Assembly: GCA_028275165.1 (NCBI GenBank)
Contig: JAQCNF010000001.1
Span: forward strand, 1-40,022
DNA length: 40,022 bases
Direction of reading: 5' to 3'
Source of the DNA: Haloquadratum sp.
GTDB taxonomy: Archaea; Halobacteriota; Halobacteria; Halobacteriales; Haloferacaceae
The position numbers were made by a program, and so were the translations under genes. The notes under the pieces are model-generated. The model did no database searches, had not been told where the DNA came from, and worked only from the letters and a program-made list of their open reading frames with translations. This document shows, in pieces, positions 8,311 through 15,755 of this stretch. Within the stretch, counting starts at the first letter, position 1, and every line of letters starts with the position of its first letter.

Positions 8311-8634
8311 ATGCCAACAGTCACTTTCCGTAACACCGAGATAGAGTGTGCAGAAGGCGACATTCTCCGAACTGTCTTGACCAGTGCTGACCTATCTCCA
8401 CATAATGGAGTGACGGGTTCGCTCAACTGCGGAGGACATGGGACCTGTGGGACCTGCGCGGTCGAAGTGAGTGGAGAAACAAACGATATGACGGACGCCG
8501 AAAAGCGACGACTTTCGCTCCCACCGCATAGTCAAGATTCGGGACTCCGGTTGTCCTGTCAGGCGCGTGTCGAAGGCGACATAGAAATCACAAAGCATGA
8601 TGGATTTTTTGGCCAGAAGATTACTCAGGAGTGA
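8311..8634 (+). CDS. [2Fe-2S] ferredoxin
   Basis: A 107-aa protein of the ferredoxin (Fer2) fold. The cluster ligands are visible as C40-x5-C46-x2-C49 (NCGGHGTCGTC) and C83 (RLSCQA). The C-x5-C-x2-C spacing is that of adrenodoxin and putidaredoxin rather than the plant-type x4 spacing. It lacks the long acidic insertion of the main halophilic ferredoxin. It should carry single electrons in the cytoplasm, and the FNR-like flavoprotein upstream is the obvious candidate partner. An in-frame ATG at 8284 lies inside the likely TATA region (TTATGT, about 27 nt before 8311), so the leaderless ATG at 8311 (MPTVTF) is preferred. Confidence 0.88.
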   Translation: MPTVTFRNTEIECAEGDILRTVLTSADLSPHNGVTGSLNCGGHGTCGTCAVEVSGETNDMTDAEKRRLSLPPHSQDSGLRLSCQARVEGDIEITKHDGFFGQKITQE

Positions 8635-8639
8635 TTTTT

Positions 8640-8710
8640 GAACCAGTGGGTGAACTGCCACACTCTACTCGCTCACTTTGTTCGCTCCTTGAGGAGGGGG
8701 ACTGAGCCTG
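8640..8710. repeat. Transposon-end-like fragment
   Basis: CACTCTACTCGCTCACTTTGTTCGCTCCTTGAG resembles 28941-28975 (CTCTACTCGCTCA...CCTTGAG). Both look like remnants of the same IS1341-type end or promoter region. It lies in the convergent gap between the ferredoxin and the HTH/zinc-finger gene and may act as a terminator. Confidence 0.35.
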
Positions 8711-8724
8711 TGCTCATTAAAATA

Positions 8725-9567
8725 TCAAAGCTCATATTCGGATAGACGACACTCGTCTGTAATCTCTCGCATGGTGTATCCACGTACCTGTGTTGTCTCA
8801 TAATCGTGGATAATCGTAATGTCCCAATCAACACCGGCATCGGTTGGTTGTTCGCGGGACTCAACTATCGCCTTGCCACACTCAGGACATGTTTTCATAT
8901 CGCTAACGCGCTCGTGGCAGAGTCCGATATGTGTTTGTAGACCATGTTCTGTGCCAAATTCATCCTCACAAACGTTGCAGACATGTTGAGCATTGTCGCT
9001 CTCTGATTTTGTCGTCCGGTGATCGACACTGTCGAGCGGTGTTGTACCAGACTCAAAAGTTGACTCTTCGTCAGTATTGGACTTGAACTGTGACAAATTC
9101 ACTTTAACTGTCGACGTGGCGATACTCAATACCTGTGCGATATCTTGATTATCGAATCCGTGTGCAGCCATGTACGCCATTACGGCATCCTTACTGTGTG
9201 CAACAACCACTGCCGGCACTTCAGCTTCTGACGGGTCTTCTGTATTGATCAAATCGGGCTGGACTCTCCATGGTCGGGTTATCTCTGTAGCGACAGCCCT
9301 CAACATGGCACCGGCACGACCGCCAGGCAACGCTACTACACCGTCCAGTTCTTTCTGCAGATAGCTGAGATATGAACTCTGTCGTTGTATCTGCTCGGTA
9401 GATCGTGGAGATATATCGGATATTTTTTGTTTGAGTGCTAAGGTGTCTATCCAGTAATATTGCTCGTCGCAATCAGTGAACATCTTACCGTCACCTGCCT
9501 GTATCCCAGTATTATATTTTTTCGTTCCAACCAAATCAGCAACCGTTTTATCTGCTACTTTGCTCAT
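8725..9567 (-). CDS. HTH and C2H2 zinc-finger DNA-binding protein
   Basis: A 280-aa protein from ATG 9567; an alternative start at 9591 would add 8 residues. Residues 1-60 carry no clear motif. Residues 120-162 contain a helix-turn-helix-like block (GFDNQDIAQVLSIATSTVKVN) typical of LuxR/sigma-70 region 4-type recognition helices. Residues 197-218 form a C2H2 finger (CNVCEDEF...HIGLCH: C197, C200, H213, H218). It is followed by a second CxxC pair (C227, C230 in CPECGK). The C-terminal 50 residues resemble a small beta-rich tail. The combination suggests a haloarchaeal transcription regulator. Its targets are unknown. It is transcribed alone, convergent with the ferredoxin. Confidence 0.7.
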   Translation of the reverse strand: MSKVADKTVADLVGTKKYNTGIQAGDGKMFTDCDEQYYWIDTLALKQKISDISPRSTEQIQRQSSYLSYLQKELDGVVALPGGRAGAMLRAVATEITRPWRVQPDLINTEDPSEAEVPAVVVAHSKDAVMAYMAAHGFDNQDIAQVLSIATSTVKVNLSQFKSNTDEESTFESGTTPLDSVDHRTTKSESDNAQHVCNVCEDEFGTEHGLQTHIGLCHERVSDMKTCPECGKAIVESREQPTDAGVDWDITIIHDYETTQVRGYTMREITDECRLSEYEL

Positions 9568-9599
9568 GATGGCTTCTGTTGATAACTCCAAGTGTGATG

Positions 9600-10176
9600 T
9601 TATGTTATAGCTAACTCTGCAGAAATAAAACTATTACCGGCACAGCCGTTTGATACCGAACAGATATATCATTCATCTTGAGTGGTAGTGACGATACACA
9701 TATGATATCCCGCCTCAATCTGCTGGATTGAATGAGCGATAGATATCACCCGAGAGATTAGCGATATCTCTCCTGCATGTGCGAAATTAATCTCGGACGA
9801 TATACCTAGCTGGGCCACCAGTGAGTCGTGTCCGTACGGTCACAGTCTCCCGAGAGCTTGCGTTGCGTGCGGCAGAGTCGTTCGTACTCGTCTTCTCAAG
9901 CCAGCCTACGGTCGCTCCATCGCTGTCTTTTGATTAAATTATTGTGATTTGATAGTTTATGTCACAAGCTGTCGGCTTTATTCCCAAGGTCAAGCCTCAG
10001 GCAGTTGGCTTCTTTTGATAAAAACTTGGGAGAGGGGGTCTCCCAAAGGGGGGAAAGGCGGGCATGATCATACCTGATACACTCAGACATATTCTTGTAT
10101 CGGGTACGACTAACCCATGAAGATGATTCTTTGGATACGATAAAAATCTATTGGTTCGACCTATTGACAGCTTACA
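9600..10176. other. Intergenic region with transposon left-end relics and a hairpin
   Basis: No gene is recognised. Near 9985-10003 is CCAAGGTCAAGCCTCAGG, a degenerate copy of the tnpB-element left-end hairpin. At 10026-10046 is TTGGGAGA/TCTCCCAA with a GGGGG loop, a GC-rich stem-loop that could end transcription or be another IS remnant. The right edge is the target-site duplication of the next element. Confidence 0.5.
10169..10176. repeat. Target-site duplication, left copy (AGCTTACA)
   Basis: This octamer directly precedes the left TIR and is identical to the copy after the right TIR. It marks the insertion point. Confidence 0.93.
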
Positions 10177-10193
10177 GGCTCTGTTGAAATCCT
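10177..10193 (+). repeat. Left terminal inverted repeat of the IS
   Basis: GGCTCTGTTGAAATCCT, with no mismatch to the reverse complement of 11673-11689. Confidence 0.93.
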
Positions 10194-10286
10194 ATTTTTC
10201 GGACACAAAATGGGCTGAGACAGCTGATCGCTGAAGAATACGTATGTAGCACGACTGCATTCACAACTTAGTGATCTGCCCGGTAT

Positions 10287-10721
10287 TCATGCGACCGGAC
10301 GAGATTTTCTGGCAACGAATCGGTGTCCCCAACGGAGGATGACGCCGGCCACAAACGCGATGACGCCAAGTAATAACGCCAACGGAACCCACATCTCCCA
10401 CGCTCCGACTCCACCGAACGATAGTGGAAGCGCTATGGGGGATTGCTGGTCAAGGTAGAGCCACCAATAGTAGGTCAGTCTGGCGACCACCGGTGCCATC
10501 ATGAGGGTCATGCTGACTGCGAGCCCACTATTGTCATAGGCCCACCAGCTCGCCAGTCCGAACCCGACAATGACGAGCCCTGGTTCAACGATTGCACCCA
10601 CAGTAAGCGGCAAGAGCGAAATGACCAGAACGAGTGCGGACACTCCTGCCGCCACAAGAACTCCCTCTAACGACTGCTTCCAGTCGCCTCCGACCAGTGC
10701 GGTGCGGAGGTCAATTTTCAT
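10287..10721 (-). CDS. Passenger integral membrane protein inside the IS
   Basis: A 144-aa protein from ATG 10721 (MKIDLRTALVGGDWKQSLEG). An in-frame upstream extension to 10799 is open but reads as spacer. Four hydrophobic helices are visible at about residues 20-45, 48-62, 66-90 and 110-130, with a basic C-terminal tail (RKSRPVA). MKIDLRTALVGGDWK resembles the starts of many haloarchaeal multi-span membrane proteins of unknown function. It lies 94 bp downstream of the transposase stop on the same strand and wholly inside the TIRs, so it moves with the element. Its base composition is richer in GC than the flanking host DNA. It is not a transposase or a known IS accessory protein. It could be an immunity-like or stress factor, but nothing supports a specific role. 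Confidence 0.75.
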   Translation of the reverse strand: MKIDLRTALVGGDWKQSLEGVLVAAGVSALVLVISLLPLTVGAIVEPGLVIVGFGLASWWAYDNSGLAVSMTLMMAPVVARLTYYWWLYLDQQSPIALPLSFGGVGAWEMWVPLALLLGVIAFVAGVILRWGHRFVARKSRPVA

Positions 10722-10815
10722 ACGCCCTCTCCAGTTGTGAAGGGTAAATATCTTGTTCAGACCAGATGTACGGTAATGCCGACGACTTGTTGTATCCACT
10801 CTCTGTATTGGCCGT

Positions 10816-11568
10816 TCAGAGTGATCGGTCGATATTGTGACTAAGACAAGCGATAGTTAGTTCACGGAACTGCTTCCACCAGCGTCGTGACCGGACGAAG
10901 GCACCGTACTTCCGCTTGAGCGTTGAGTTAACCGTCTCTGATTGACTCCGCTGGCCGTAGAGATCGGTATTTAAACGCGCGTTCCATGCCCGGTGGAGTG
11001 GCGTGAATTCACGATGCTTAATCAGTGGCCGAACCTCATGTTGCCGGGCAAGCCGTCTGATTTTCTGGTCGTCGTAGCCCTTGTCACCGAGCAGAATGTC
11101 AATACTCTCGGGGGTGCGCTTGATCAACGACGGAGCAATCTGGCTATCGTGTTTCCGCGTCGTCGTCACGTGTAAATCGAGAGTCGCGTTTACCTTCGCA
11201 TCGACCAGCAACGTCACTTTGAGCTGTTGAATCGTGAGTTCAGCGCGTTTCGTGTAGTGTTTCGAAGCGTGACCGCGGTCGAACCCCGACGCATCAACTC
11301 CAACAACGCCGCTCGTCGGAAGTAGCGTCGCAGAGAGAGTCAATAAGATCCGCCACACAGCCATATCAAGCCGATTGAACGCCTTACAGAGTGTTGAAGC
11401 CGCAGGAAGTTCGGATAAGCCAATGGTTCGACGGATGCGTGGCATCTCGATCAGTTCGTCAAGCAGACCACGATAGGTCGTGTTCTTCCGAACTTTGAGC
11501 CAGAGCAGAACAACGTGCTGCGGGAGTGTATAGCGGTGTTTAGAAAATTTCGAGGAGTATCGAGACAC
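10816..11568 (-). CDS. IS5-family DDE transposase (start codon probably lost)
   Basis: A DDE transposase with the triad in order: first Asp in VGVDASGFDRG, second in LLGDKGYDD and Glu in SQSETVNSTLKRKYG, the Y-x2-R-x3-E-like region of IS5. The longest ORF with a usual start begins at GTG 11568 (SRYSSKFSKHRYTLPQH), which drops the first helix. The frame is open 23 codons further upstream, where IEALPKSQILRFTEKAVHL is encoded. Relatives begin M-x-ALPKSQILRFTEKAVHLARRAVSRYSSK, so the ATA at 11637-11635 is probably a mutated ATG. The enzyme may be made poorly, from GTG 11568, or not at all. The rest of the frame is intact. Confidence 0.88.
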   Translation of the reverse strand: MSRYSSKFSKHRYTLPQHVVLLWLKVRKNTTYRGLLDELIEMPRIRRTIGLSELPAASTLCKAFNRLDMAVWRILLTLSATLLPTSGVVGVDASGFDRGHASKHYTKRAELTIQQLKVTLLVDAKVNATLDLHVTTTRKHDSQIAPSLIKRTPESIDILLGDKGYDDQKIRRLARQHEVRPLIKHREFTPLHRAWNARLNTDLYGQRSQSETVNSTLKRKYGAFVRSRRWWKQFRELTIACLSHNIDRSL

Positions 11569-11672
11569 TGCTCGGCGGGTCAGATGGACCGCTTTCTCAG
11601 TAAAACGGAGAATCTGCGACTTTGGGAGGGCCTCTATTCCGTGGAATTACATAATGAACATATAACTCCTTG

Positions 11673-11689
11673 AGGATTTCAACAGAGCC
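11673..11689 (-). repeat. Right terminal inverted repeat of the IS
   Basis: AGGATTTCAACAGAGCC, the exact inverse of the left TIR. It is followed by the second AGCTTACA copy at 11690-11697. Confidence 0.93.
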
Positions 11690-11697
11690 AGCTTACA
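11690..11697. repeat. Target-site duplication, right copy (AGCTTACA)
   Basis: Identical to 10169-10176. Together they restore one uninterrupted octamer if the element is removed. Confidence 0.93.
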
Positions 11698-12221
11698 CAG
11701 ATGCGAGGTGAATACTGATGGGTTTCGCCACCAAATGAATCTTACAAGATTTTTTCAAACAGTGTCATCAGAGTGATGTCTGTGTGGATATGAAACAATT
11801 GACTCGGTGTTTGCCACAGCTCTGAGCCAAAATCAATGTTCTCTACAGATGAGCAAAGCAAGCGTCTCGGACGGAAGCCTGTGCTAGCCTGTGATGACTC
11901 CGAATTCGTCTCTCGAACCAGTTTATCTGACCTTGAGTTCACCTACAGCACTGTGGTGTAATATGTGGCCGACCGAAGGCGTGAACCGCACTAGTAAAAT
12001 AGAGGTAAGGGGTTGGGGCGGGGTGAGTCTCAGTAGTAACGACGGGCTCTACCGTTTTGAGGTCTCTTGTCTAATGCCTGATGCGCATCATCAGAGAAGG
12101 TCTACCAAATTTGCGAATTGAGGAGAGCACGGGTCCTCAAAATATAGAAGGCGAACTAAAGCCGATTAATCCGCTATCAAGATCTAAAATGTCTGGACAT
12201 TAAGCGTATGATTGTGAATGA
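11698..12221. other. Intergenic region with G-runs and a GGTTC...ATCAC relic
   Basis: No gene is seen. On the reverse strand 11920-11881 reads TGGTTCGAGAGACGAATTCG and then GAGTCATCACAGG, one copy of the dispersed element family. At 12009-12023 three GGGG runs (GGGG-TT-GGGG-C-GGGG) form another G-rich tract. The region separates the IS from the 3' end of the GS-like gene. Confidence 0.55.
11881..11920 (-). repeat. GGTTC...ATCAC element, copy E
   Basis: TGGTTCGAGAGACGAA, then CGGAGTCATCACAGG on the reverse strand. It matches copies F (19010-18976) and G (17488-17450) more closely than the hairpin-type copies A-C. Confidence 0.6.
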
Positions 12222-13574
12222 TTAGAAACTCCGGCTCAGATAAGAGGTATCCACTTCACCATTGTCAGTTGACTGCTCGCACTCGCTTCGTTTAACCTCA
12301 AGATATGACTGATGCAATGTATCGCCAAGTGCTTCGGCTAACACAGCATCTGTTTCAAATGCATCAAGGGCTTCATCCAATGATTCTGGCAACCGAGTGA
12401 TTCCTCGATTTGAGAGGACCTGATTATCGATATCTGATGGATCCGTATTAATTGGCTCACCAGGGTCAAGTTCGCGTTCTATACCATCGATTCCAGCTGC
12501 TAAGAGTCCCAACTGAGCGAGATAAGGGTTATTCGTGTTATCTGACGGTTTAAATTCAACCCGTGTTTCGGCTTCTGGAGTCTCGCTACTAACAGATGGC
12601 ACACGAACCATCGCTTCACGGTTATCATGTCCCCAACACGTATAGGCTGACGCCCACATCCCTGGGGTAAGTCGGTCATAGGATTCGACCGTCGGAGCAG
12701 TCAATGCAACGAGTGCTGGGGCGTGCTTGAGCAACCCTGCAATGAAGTGTCGACCAGCATCGCTGAGGGGATAACGACTATCTGCGGATGGATCATACAT
12801 TCTGTTCTCGCCATCCTGCCATAGCGACAGATGAATATGACATCCTGTTCCGGGGAGATTCGGGAATGGATTTGGCCGGAAAGTAACGCCAACATCGTGT
12901 TGATGTGCGACACCTTTTATTGTTTCTTTGAACAGTATCTGTTCATCAGCTGCGGTCAGGCCACTCGCATGGTCAATAACCAGTTCCTGTTGACCTGGAC
13001 CATACTCGGGGTAATATGCTGCAAGGCCCATTCCCTGAGACTTCAGCGCATCAACTGTCTCAAGGATAAGTTCGTGAGCACTCCGCATGCCATCGGTTGA
13101 GAAACACGTGGTCTGATCCATCGGGACCGTCTCCCCACGCTCAGTCTTATCGGTGTAATAAAATTCGCTTTCGAATGATAACTGCGGTGTGAGGCCGTCT
13201 GCGCCGATTTCCCGAAGGTACTCACCAAGTCGTGCGCGAGGACCAGCATCCCAAGGGTTACCATCAAGATCGTGCAGGTCGGCCAGCATAATCGCCGTAC
13301 GGTCATCGTAAGGAAGTTCGGTAAAAGTATCTGTGTCAGGGACAACACGAACCTCGCCTGCAGGACCATACTGTCCATCCGGGGCGAGTCGATCAAGCGC
13401 ATTGAACGATTGCATAGCCTGTGTCACATTCGCACCATCTTCAAGCACACCAGGCAGTTTCTCGGAATCCACGACGCGTCCACGAGGGACACCACTATTA
13501 TTAACGAATACAATCCGAACCAATTCAATATTATTTGCATCGACACGGTGGCGGATATTATCTGATTCGGTCAT
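12222..13574 (-). CDS. Glutamine-synthetase-like ligase, probably gamma-glutamyl-amine type
   Basis: A 450-aa type I GS fold protein. Catalytic landmarks are present: FESEF (E135, E137), EYGPGQQE (E190, E197), GTGCHIHLS (H246, H248), DNREAMVRVP (R319, R324) and RVEFKPSDNTNNPYLA (E340 near 338-353). The N-terminal GVPRGR (28-33) is typical of GS relatives such as gamma-glutamylputrescine synthetase (PuuA), FluG and GlnT. The position usually held by Arg in EFRPSD is Lys here. There is no adenylylation-type context. Ligation of glutamate to an amine other than ammonia is therefore more likely than bulk ammonia assimilation, but this is not proven. The start is ATG 13574, with TCTTAACAG about 28 nt upstream, consistent with a leaderless mRNA. 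A further in-frame start at 13622 is less likely. Confidence 0.8.
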   Translation of the reverse strand: MTESDNIRHRVDANNIELVRIVFVNNSGVPRGRVVDSEKLPGVLEDGANVTQAMQSFNALDRLAPDGQYGPAGEVRVVPDTDTFTELPYDDRTAIMLADLHDLDGNPWDAGPRARLGEYLREIGADGLTPQLSFESEFYYTDKTERGETVPMDQTTCFSTDGMRSAHELILETVDALKSQGMGLAAYYPEYGPGQQELVIDHASGLTAADEQILFKETIKGVAHQHDVGVTFRPNPFPNLPGTGCHIHLSLWQDGENRMYDPSADSRYPLSDAGRHFIAGLLKHAPALVALTAPTVESYDRLTPGMWASAYTCWGHDNREAMVRVPSVSSETPEAETRVEFKPSDNTNNPYLAQLGLLAAGIDGIERELDPGEPINTDPSDIDNQVLSNRGITRLPESLDEALDAFETDAVLAEALGDTLHQSYLEVKRSECEQSTDNGEVDTSYLSRSF

Positions 13575-13815
13575 ACGAATGCATGACAGCCCGGAGCTGT
13601 TAAGAGCGGTGTATACCGGCAAAGCTGTGGAGACACTTATGACGAGACGCTCATGTCAGTGACCTCTAAACTGTGAGATTGGATACCAGGAGAGACTAAT
13701 TGTGAGTGAGGAAAATGAGCAGTCCACAGCCGTTAATTACCCGTTTCCGAATTGGCAACACAGCGAAGCGAGCAAGGTGAGGTGGGGTAGTTCACACTGT
13801 ATTACTGTGGCGCGT

Positions 13816-14583
13816 TCAGTCAAAACGCCCAGCAGCGTCAGCCTCGACGATATCCCACTCGTGTCCAGGCAATATTTTCGAACCGCGTGTGAGGATCTCG
13901 TTCGCGCTCTCCCACCACTGGATTTCATTCATTGCAAGCCCGCACCGTTGCGGTGTGTCGGTATCATCTGAAATATTTTGAAATGTTGGAATAGCATCTC
14001 CAGCAACAATGGTTGTGCCAGCTGGTGAAGTCACTGCGAGCGACTGATGGCCAACGGTATGTCCAGGAGTTGGAAATGCAACGACTCCATCGCATAATTG
14101 CGTTTCACCGTCTAAAGGGACTAAATCATATGAGAGCCACGGAGGTGTTAGACCGAGTGACTTTGCTTCGTACCGAGCAGCGTGAATTGGATATGGAGAG
14201 ATTGCGTACGCGAGCTCCTGCCGCTGTATATAAAATTTCGTGTCTTCGTCGAAGAGGGACAGATTGTAACAGTGATCCCAGTCAAGATGAGTAAAAACCA
14301 CACTATCGATATCACTGCAGGCATATCCCTCACTCTGTATAGCTGATTCAAGTTGCTGATCTGTTGTTCGATGACAGCGAAACTCTGGGTGACGTTCGGC
14401 CATCAACTCAGGATTACCAAAGCTCGTGTCAACAAGAATCACCTCATCGGCATCAATAAGATATACAATCGATGGGGCCTCAATCGTCCCGGATTCGCCA
14501 GTGACTAATATATCGGCCTCCATTGTCAGTGATCCACAGCACTTTGGGGTGACTTGCGGAGAAACGGTCTGTGATTTATCCAT
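13816..14583 (-). CDS. Metallo-beta-lactamase-fold hydrolase, lactonase (AttM/AiiA)-like
   Basis: A 255-aa protein. The metal site is HLDWDH (residues 99-104, HxDWDH as in N-acyl-homoserine and gamma-butyrolactone hydrolases), GHTVGH (174-179), AGDA (D196) and GHEWD (H241). Such enzymes open lactone rings with two zinc or iron ions, although quorum signalling is not implied here. The start is ATG 14583. A TATA-like TTTAATCC lies about 27 nt upstream, and the divergent aspartoacylase-like gene starts only 70 bp away, so the two share a compact promoter region. A lactonase beside a semialdehyde-type dehydrogenase recalls the gamma-butyrolactone (blc) genes of Agrobacterium, but no matching alcohol dehydrogenase is present. 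Confidence 0.85.
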   Translation of the reverse strand: MDKSQTVSPQVTPKCCGSLTMEADILVTGESGTIEAPSIVYLIDADEVILVDTSFGNPELMAERHPEFRCHRTTDQQLESAIQSEGYACSDIDSVVFTHLDWDHCYNLSLFDEDTKFYIQRQELAYAISPYPIHAARYEAKSLGLTPPWLSYDLVPLDGETQLCDGVVAFPTPGHTVGHQSLAVTSPAGTTIVAGDAIPTFQNISDDTDTPQRCGLAMNEIQWWESANEILTRGSKILPGHEWDIVEADAAGRFD

Positions 14584-14605
14584 GATTGCGATAGATTCAC
14601 TGACA

Positions 14606-14629
14606 GGATTAAATTGTGGCGTATTTTGT
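14606..14629. promoter_or_regulatory. Divergent promoters of the lactonase-like and deacylase-like genes
   Basis: AATTTAATCC (reverse strand, 14615-14606) sits about 27 nt before ATG 14583, and GTATTTTGTG (plus strand, 14621-14630) about 29 nt before ATG 14654. The two boxes are back to back, so both genes are likely read as leaderless transcripts and could be co-regulated. Confidence 0.5.
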
Positions 14630-14653
14630 GTGTCGACATGTAATACCTATTTC

Positions 14654-15469
14654 ATGCGTACTGAGGTTCTCGGTGCTGACGACACACATGAATCACCGAC
14701 AGTTGCTGCTATTGGCGCAATTCATGGCGATGAACCTTGTGGTGCCCGAGCAATTGAGCGCTTCCTCGCGACAGGCCTGCAGGACCGGCTTCAGCGACCT
14801 ATCAAGCTCATCATCGCCAACGAGCGAGCACTGGCGGCGAGTTCTCGGTATGTCGAAGTTGACCTGAATCGGTCGTTCCCTGGCGATGCCGAGAGCGACC
14901 TGTATGAAGAGCGACTTGCTCACCGCTTATGGAGCGAGATCAAAGGTTGTGTGACACTCGGATTTCATTCTACAGTGTCATTCGATAGCCCGTTTGGAAC
15001 GTTTGCAGACCCGACATTCCTAAAATCAAGGATAATGCGCGCATTGCCGATTGAACACGCTGCGGATTTTTCTGCGGTAGCTCAAGGACGGAGCGTGAAT
15101 TTACCTCGATTTGTAAACGTTGAAGCAGGATATCAACAGTCTGAGGCAGCGGCTGAAACTGCGTATGAGTGCCTGCTTGCGTATCTTCGAGCAATGGGTG
15201 CCCTCCCTGACAGCGCAAACCAAACATCAACAATGCATTATCTAGTTCAGACAGTTATTGAAAAATCGGAGAAACAAGATTATACAATTTGCGCTGAGAA
15301 TTTTCAGCGCGTCGCTCCCGGAGAAGTGTACGCGACGACTGGTCAGGGACAGACGCTAACAGCCGACAAAGAGTTCTGGCCGGTGCTTATGTCTGCAGAC
15401 GGGCATGATGTCCTTCTCGGCTATCAGGCTGATCAACTTGGCGAGATAAGCCAGACGATACCCGAATGA
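14654..15469 (+). CDS. Succinylglutamate desuccinylase/aspartoacylase-family deacylase
   Basis: A 271-aa M14-like zinc hydrolase. Zinc ligands are H24 and E27 in GAIHGDEPCG and H105 in LGFHST. The substrate-carboxylate motif DLNRSFPG (70-77) is the hallmark of AstE/AspA enzymes, which remove acyl groups from N-acyl amino acids. The C-terminal half reads as the beta barrel of the family. Open reading continues upstream to 14426, but that part is antisense to the lactonase gene; the promoter at 14621 and the start MRTEV at 14654 fit better. It could release an amino acid from an N-acyl compound for the neighbouring enzymes. The true substrate is unknown. Confidence 0.85.
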   Translation: MRTEVLGADDTHESPTVAAIGAIHGDEPCGARAIERFLATGLQDRLQRPIKLIIANERALAASSRYVEVDLNRSFPGDAESDLYEERLAHRLWSEIKGCVTLGFHSTVSFDSPFGTFADPTFLKSRIMRALPIEHAADFSAVAQGRSVNLPRFVNVEAGYQQSEAAAETAYECLLAYLRAMGALPDSANQTSTMHYLVQTVIEKSEKQDYTICAENFQRVAPGEVYATTGQGQTLTADKEFWPVLMSADGHDVLLGYQADQLGEISQTIPE

Positions 15470-15598
15470 CTGTTGTTGAACGGGAGAGCAAGACATCTCT
15501 GCACTCTGTGTCGATAGAGTCTCACTTGCTCTTGGATATCGATTTCTGCAAGTCGTGTCGTTGAAACCCGAAATATGAATCATCTCGTGGTTACAGAG

Positions 15599-15672
15599 AG
15601 TGGTTCAAGACGCCGAGCGTCTCGTCATCACGGAAACCTCCGATTTCTGTCCAACCCCGAAGCACTTGCCAC
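15599..15672 (+). repeat. GGTTC...ATCACGG element, solo copy B
   Basis: GTGGTTCAAGACGCCGAGCG, then TCTCGTCATCACGGAAAC, matches copy A at 4578 closely, including the GACGC/GCGTC inverted repeat. No tnpB is adjacent. It sits between two convergent genes (deacylase and aldehyde dehydrogenase), where its stem-loop could serve as a bidirectional terminator. Confidence 0.7.
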
Positions 15673-15755
15673 GTTTATATATAGACTCAGATCAGAGTGC
15701 ATGACTTCTATCACGACAAGAGCCATTATCTCTCACATCGGACGGTCAAACTAAT

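Larger units (their letters stand above)
10177..11689 (-). mobile_element. IS5-family (ISH1-group-like) element with passenger gene
   Basis: The boundaries are exact. GGCTCTGTTGAAATCCT at 10177-10193 is perfectly inverted at 11673-11689 (17-bp TIR). The octamer AGCTTACA flanks both sides (10169-10176 and 11690-11697) as an 8-bp target duplication. Length is 1513 bp. The transposase occupies the side near the right TIR, and a separate membrane-protein gene occupies the other third. ISH1-group elements are known for 8-bp duplications but are normally about 0.9-1.2 kb, so the extra length is the passenger. Perfect TIRs and duplication point to a recent insertion. Confidence 0.93.

Noticed and set aside
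10026-10046. TTGGGAGA hairpin as an IS terminal repeat
   Set aside because: The true IS boundary is set by the 17-bp TIR and the 8-bp duplication at 10169-10193. The hairpin lies outside and is better read as an independent stem-loop.
13816-14583. Quorum-quenching enzyme
   Set aside because: The HxDWDH fold is compatible with lactonases, but nothing here shows an acyl-homoserine signal system, so only a general lactonase-like hydrolase is claimed.
14426-14653. Upstream extension of the deacylase frame
   Set aside because: It runs antisense through the lactonase gene. A TATA-like box and the conserved N-terminus place the start at 14654.
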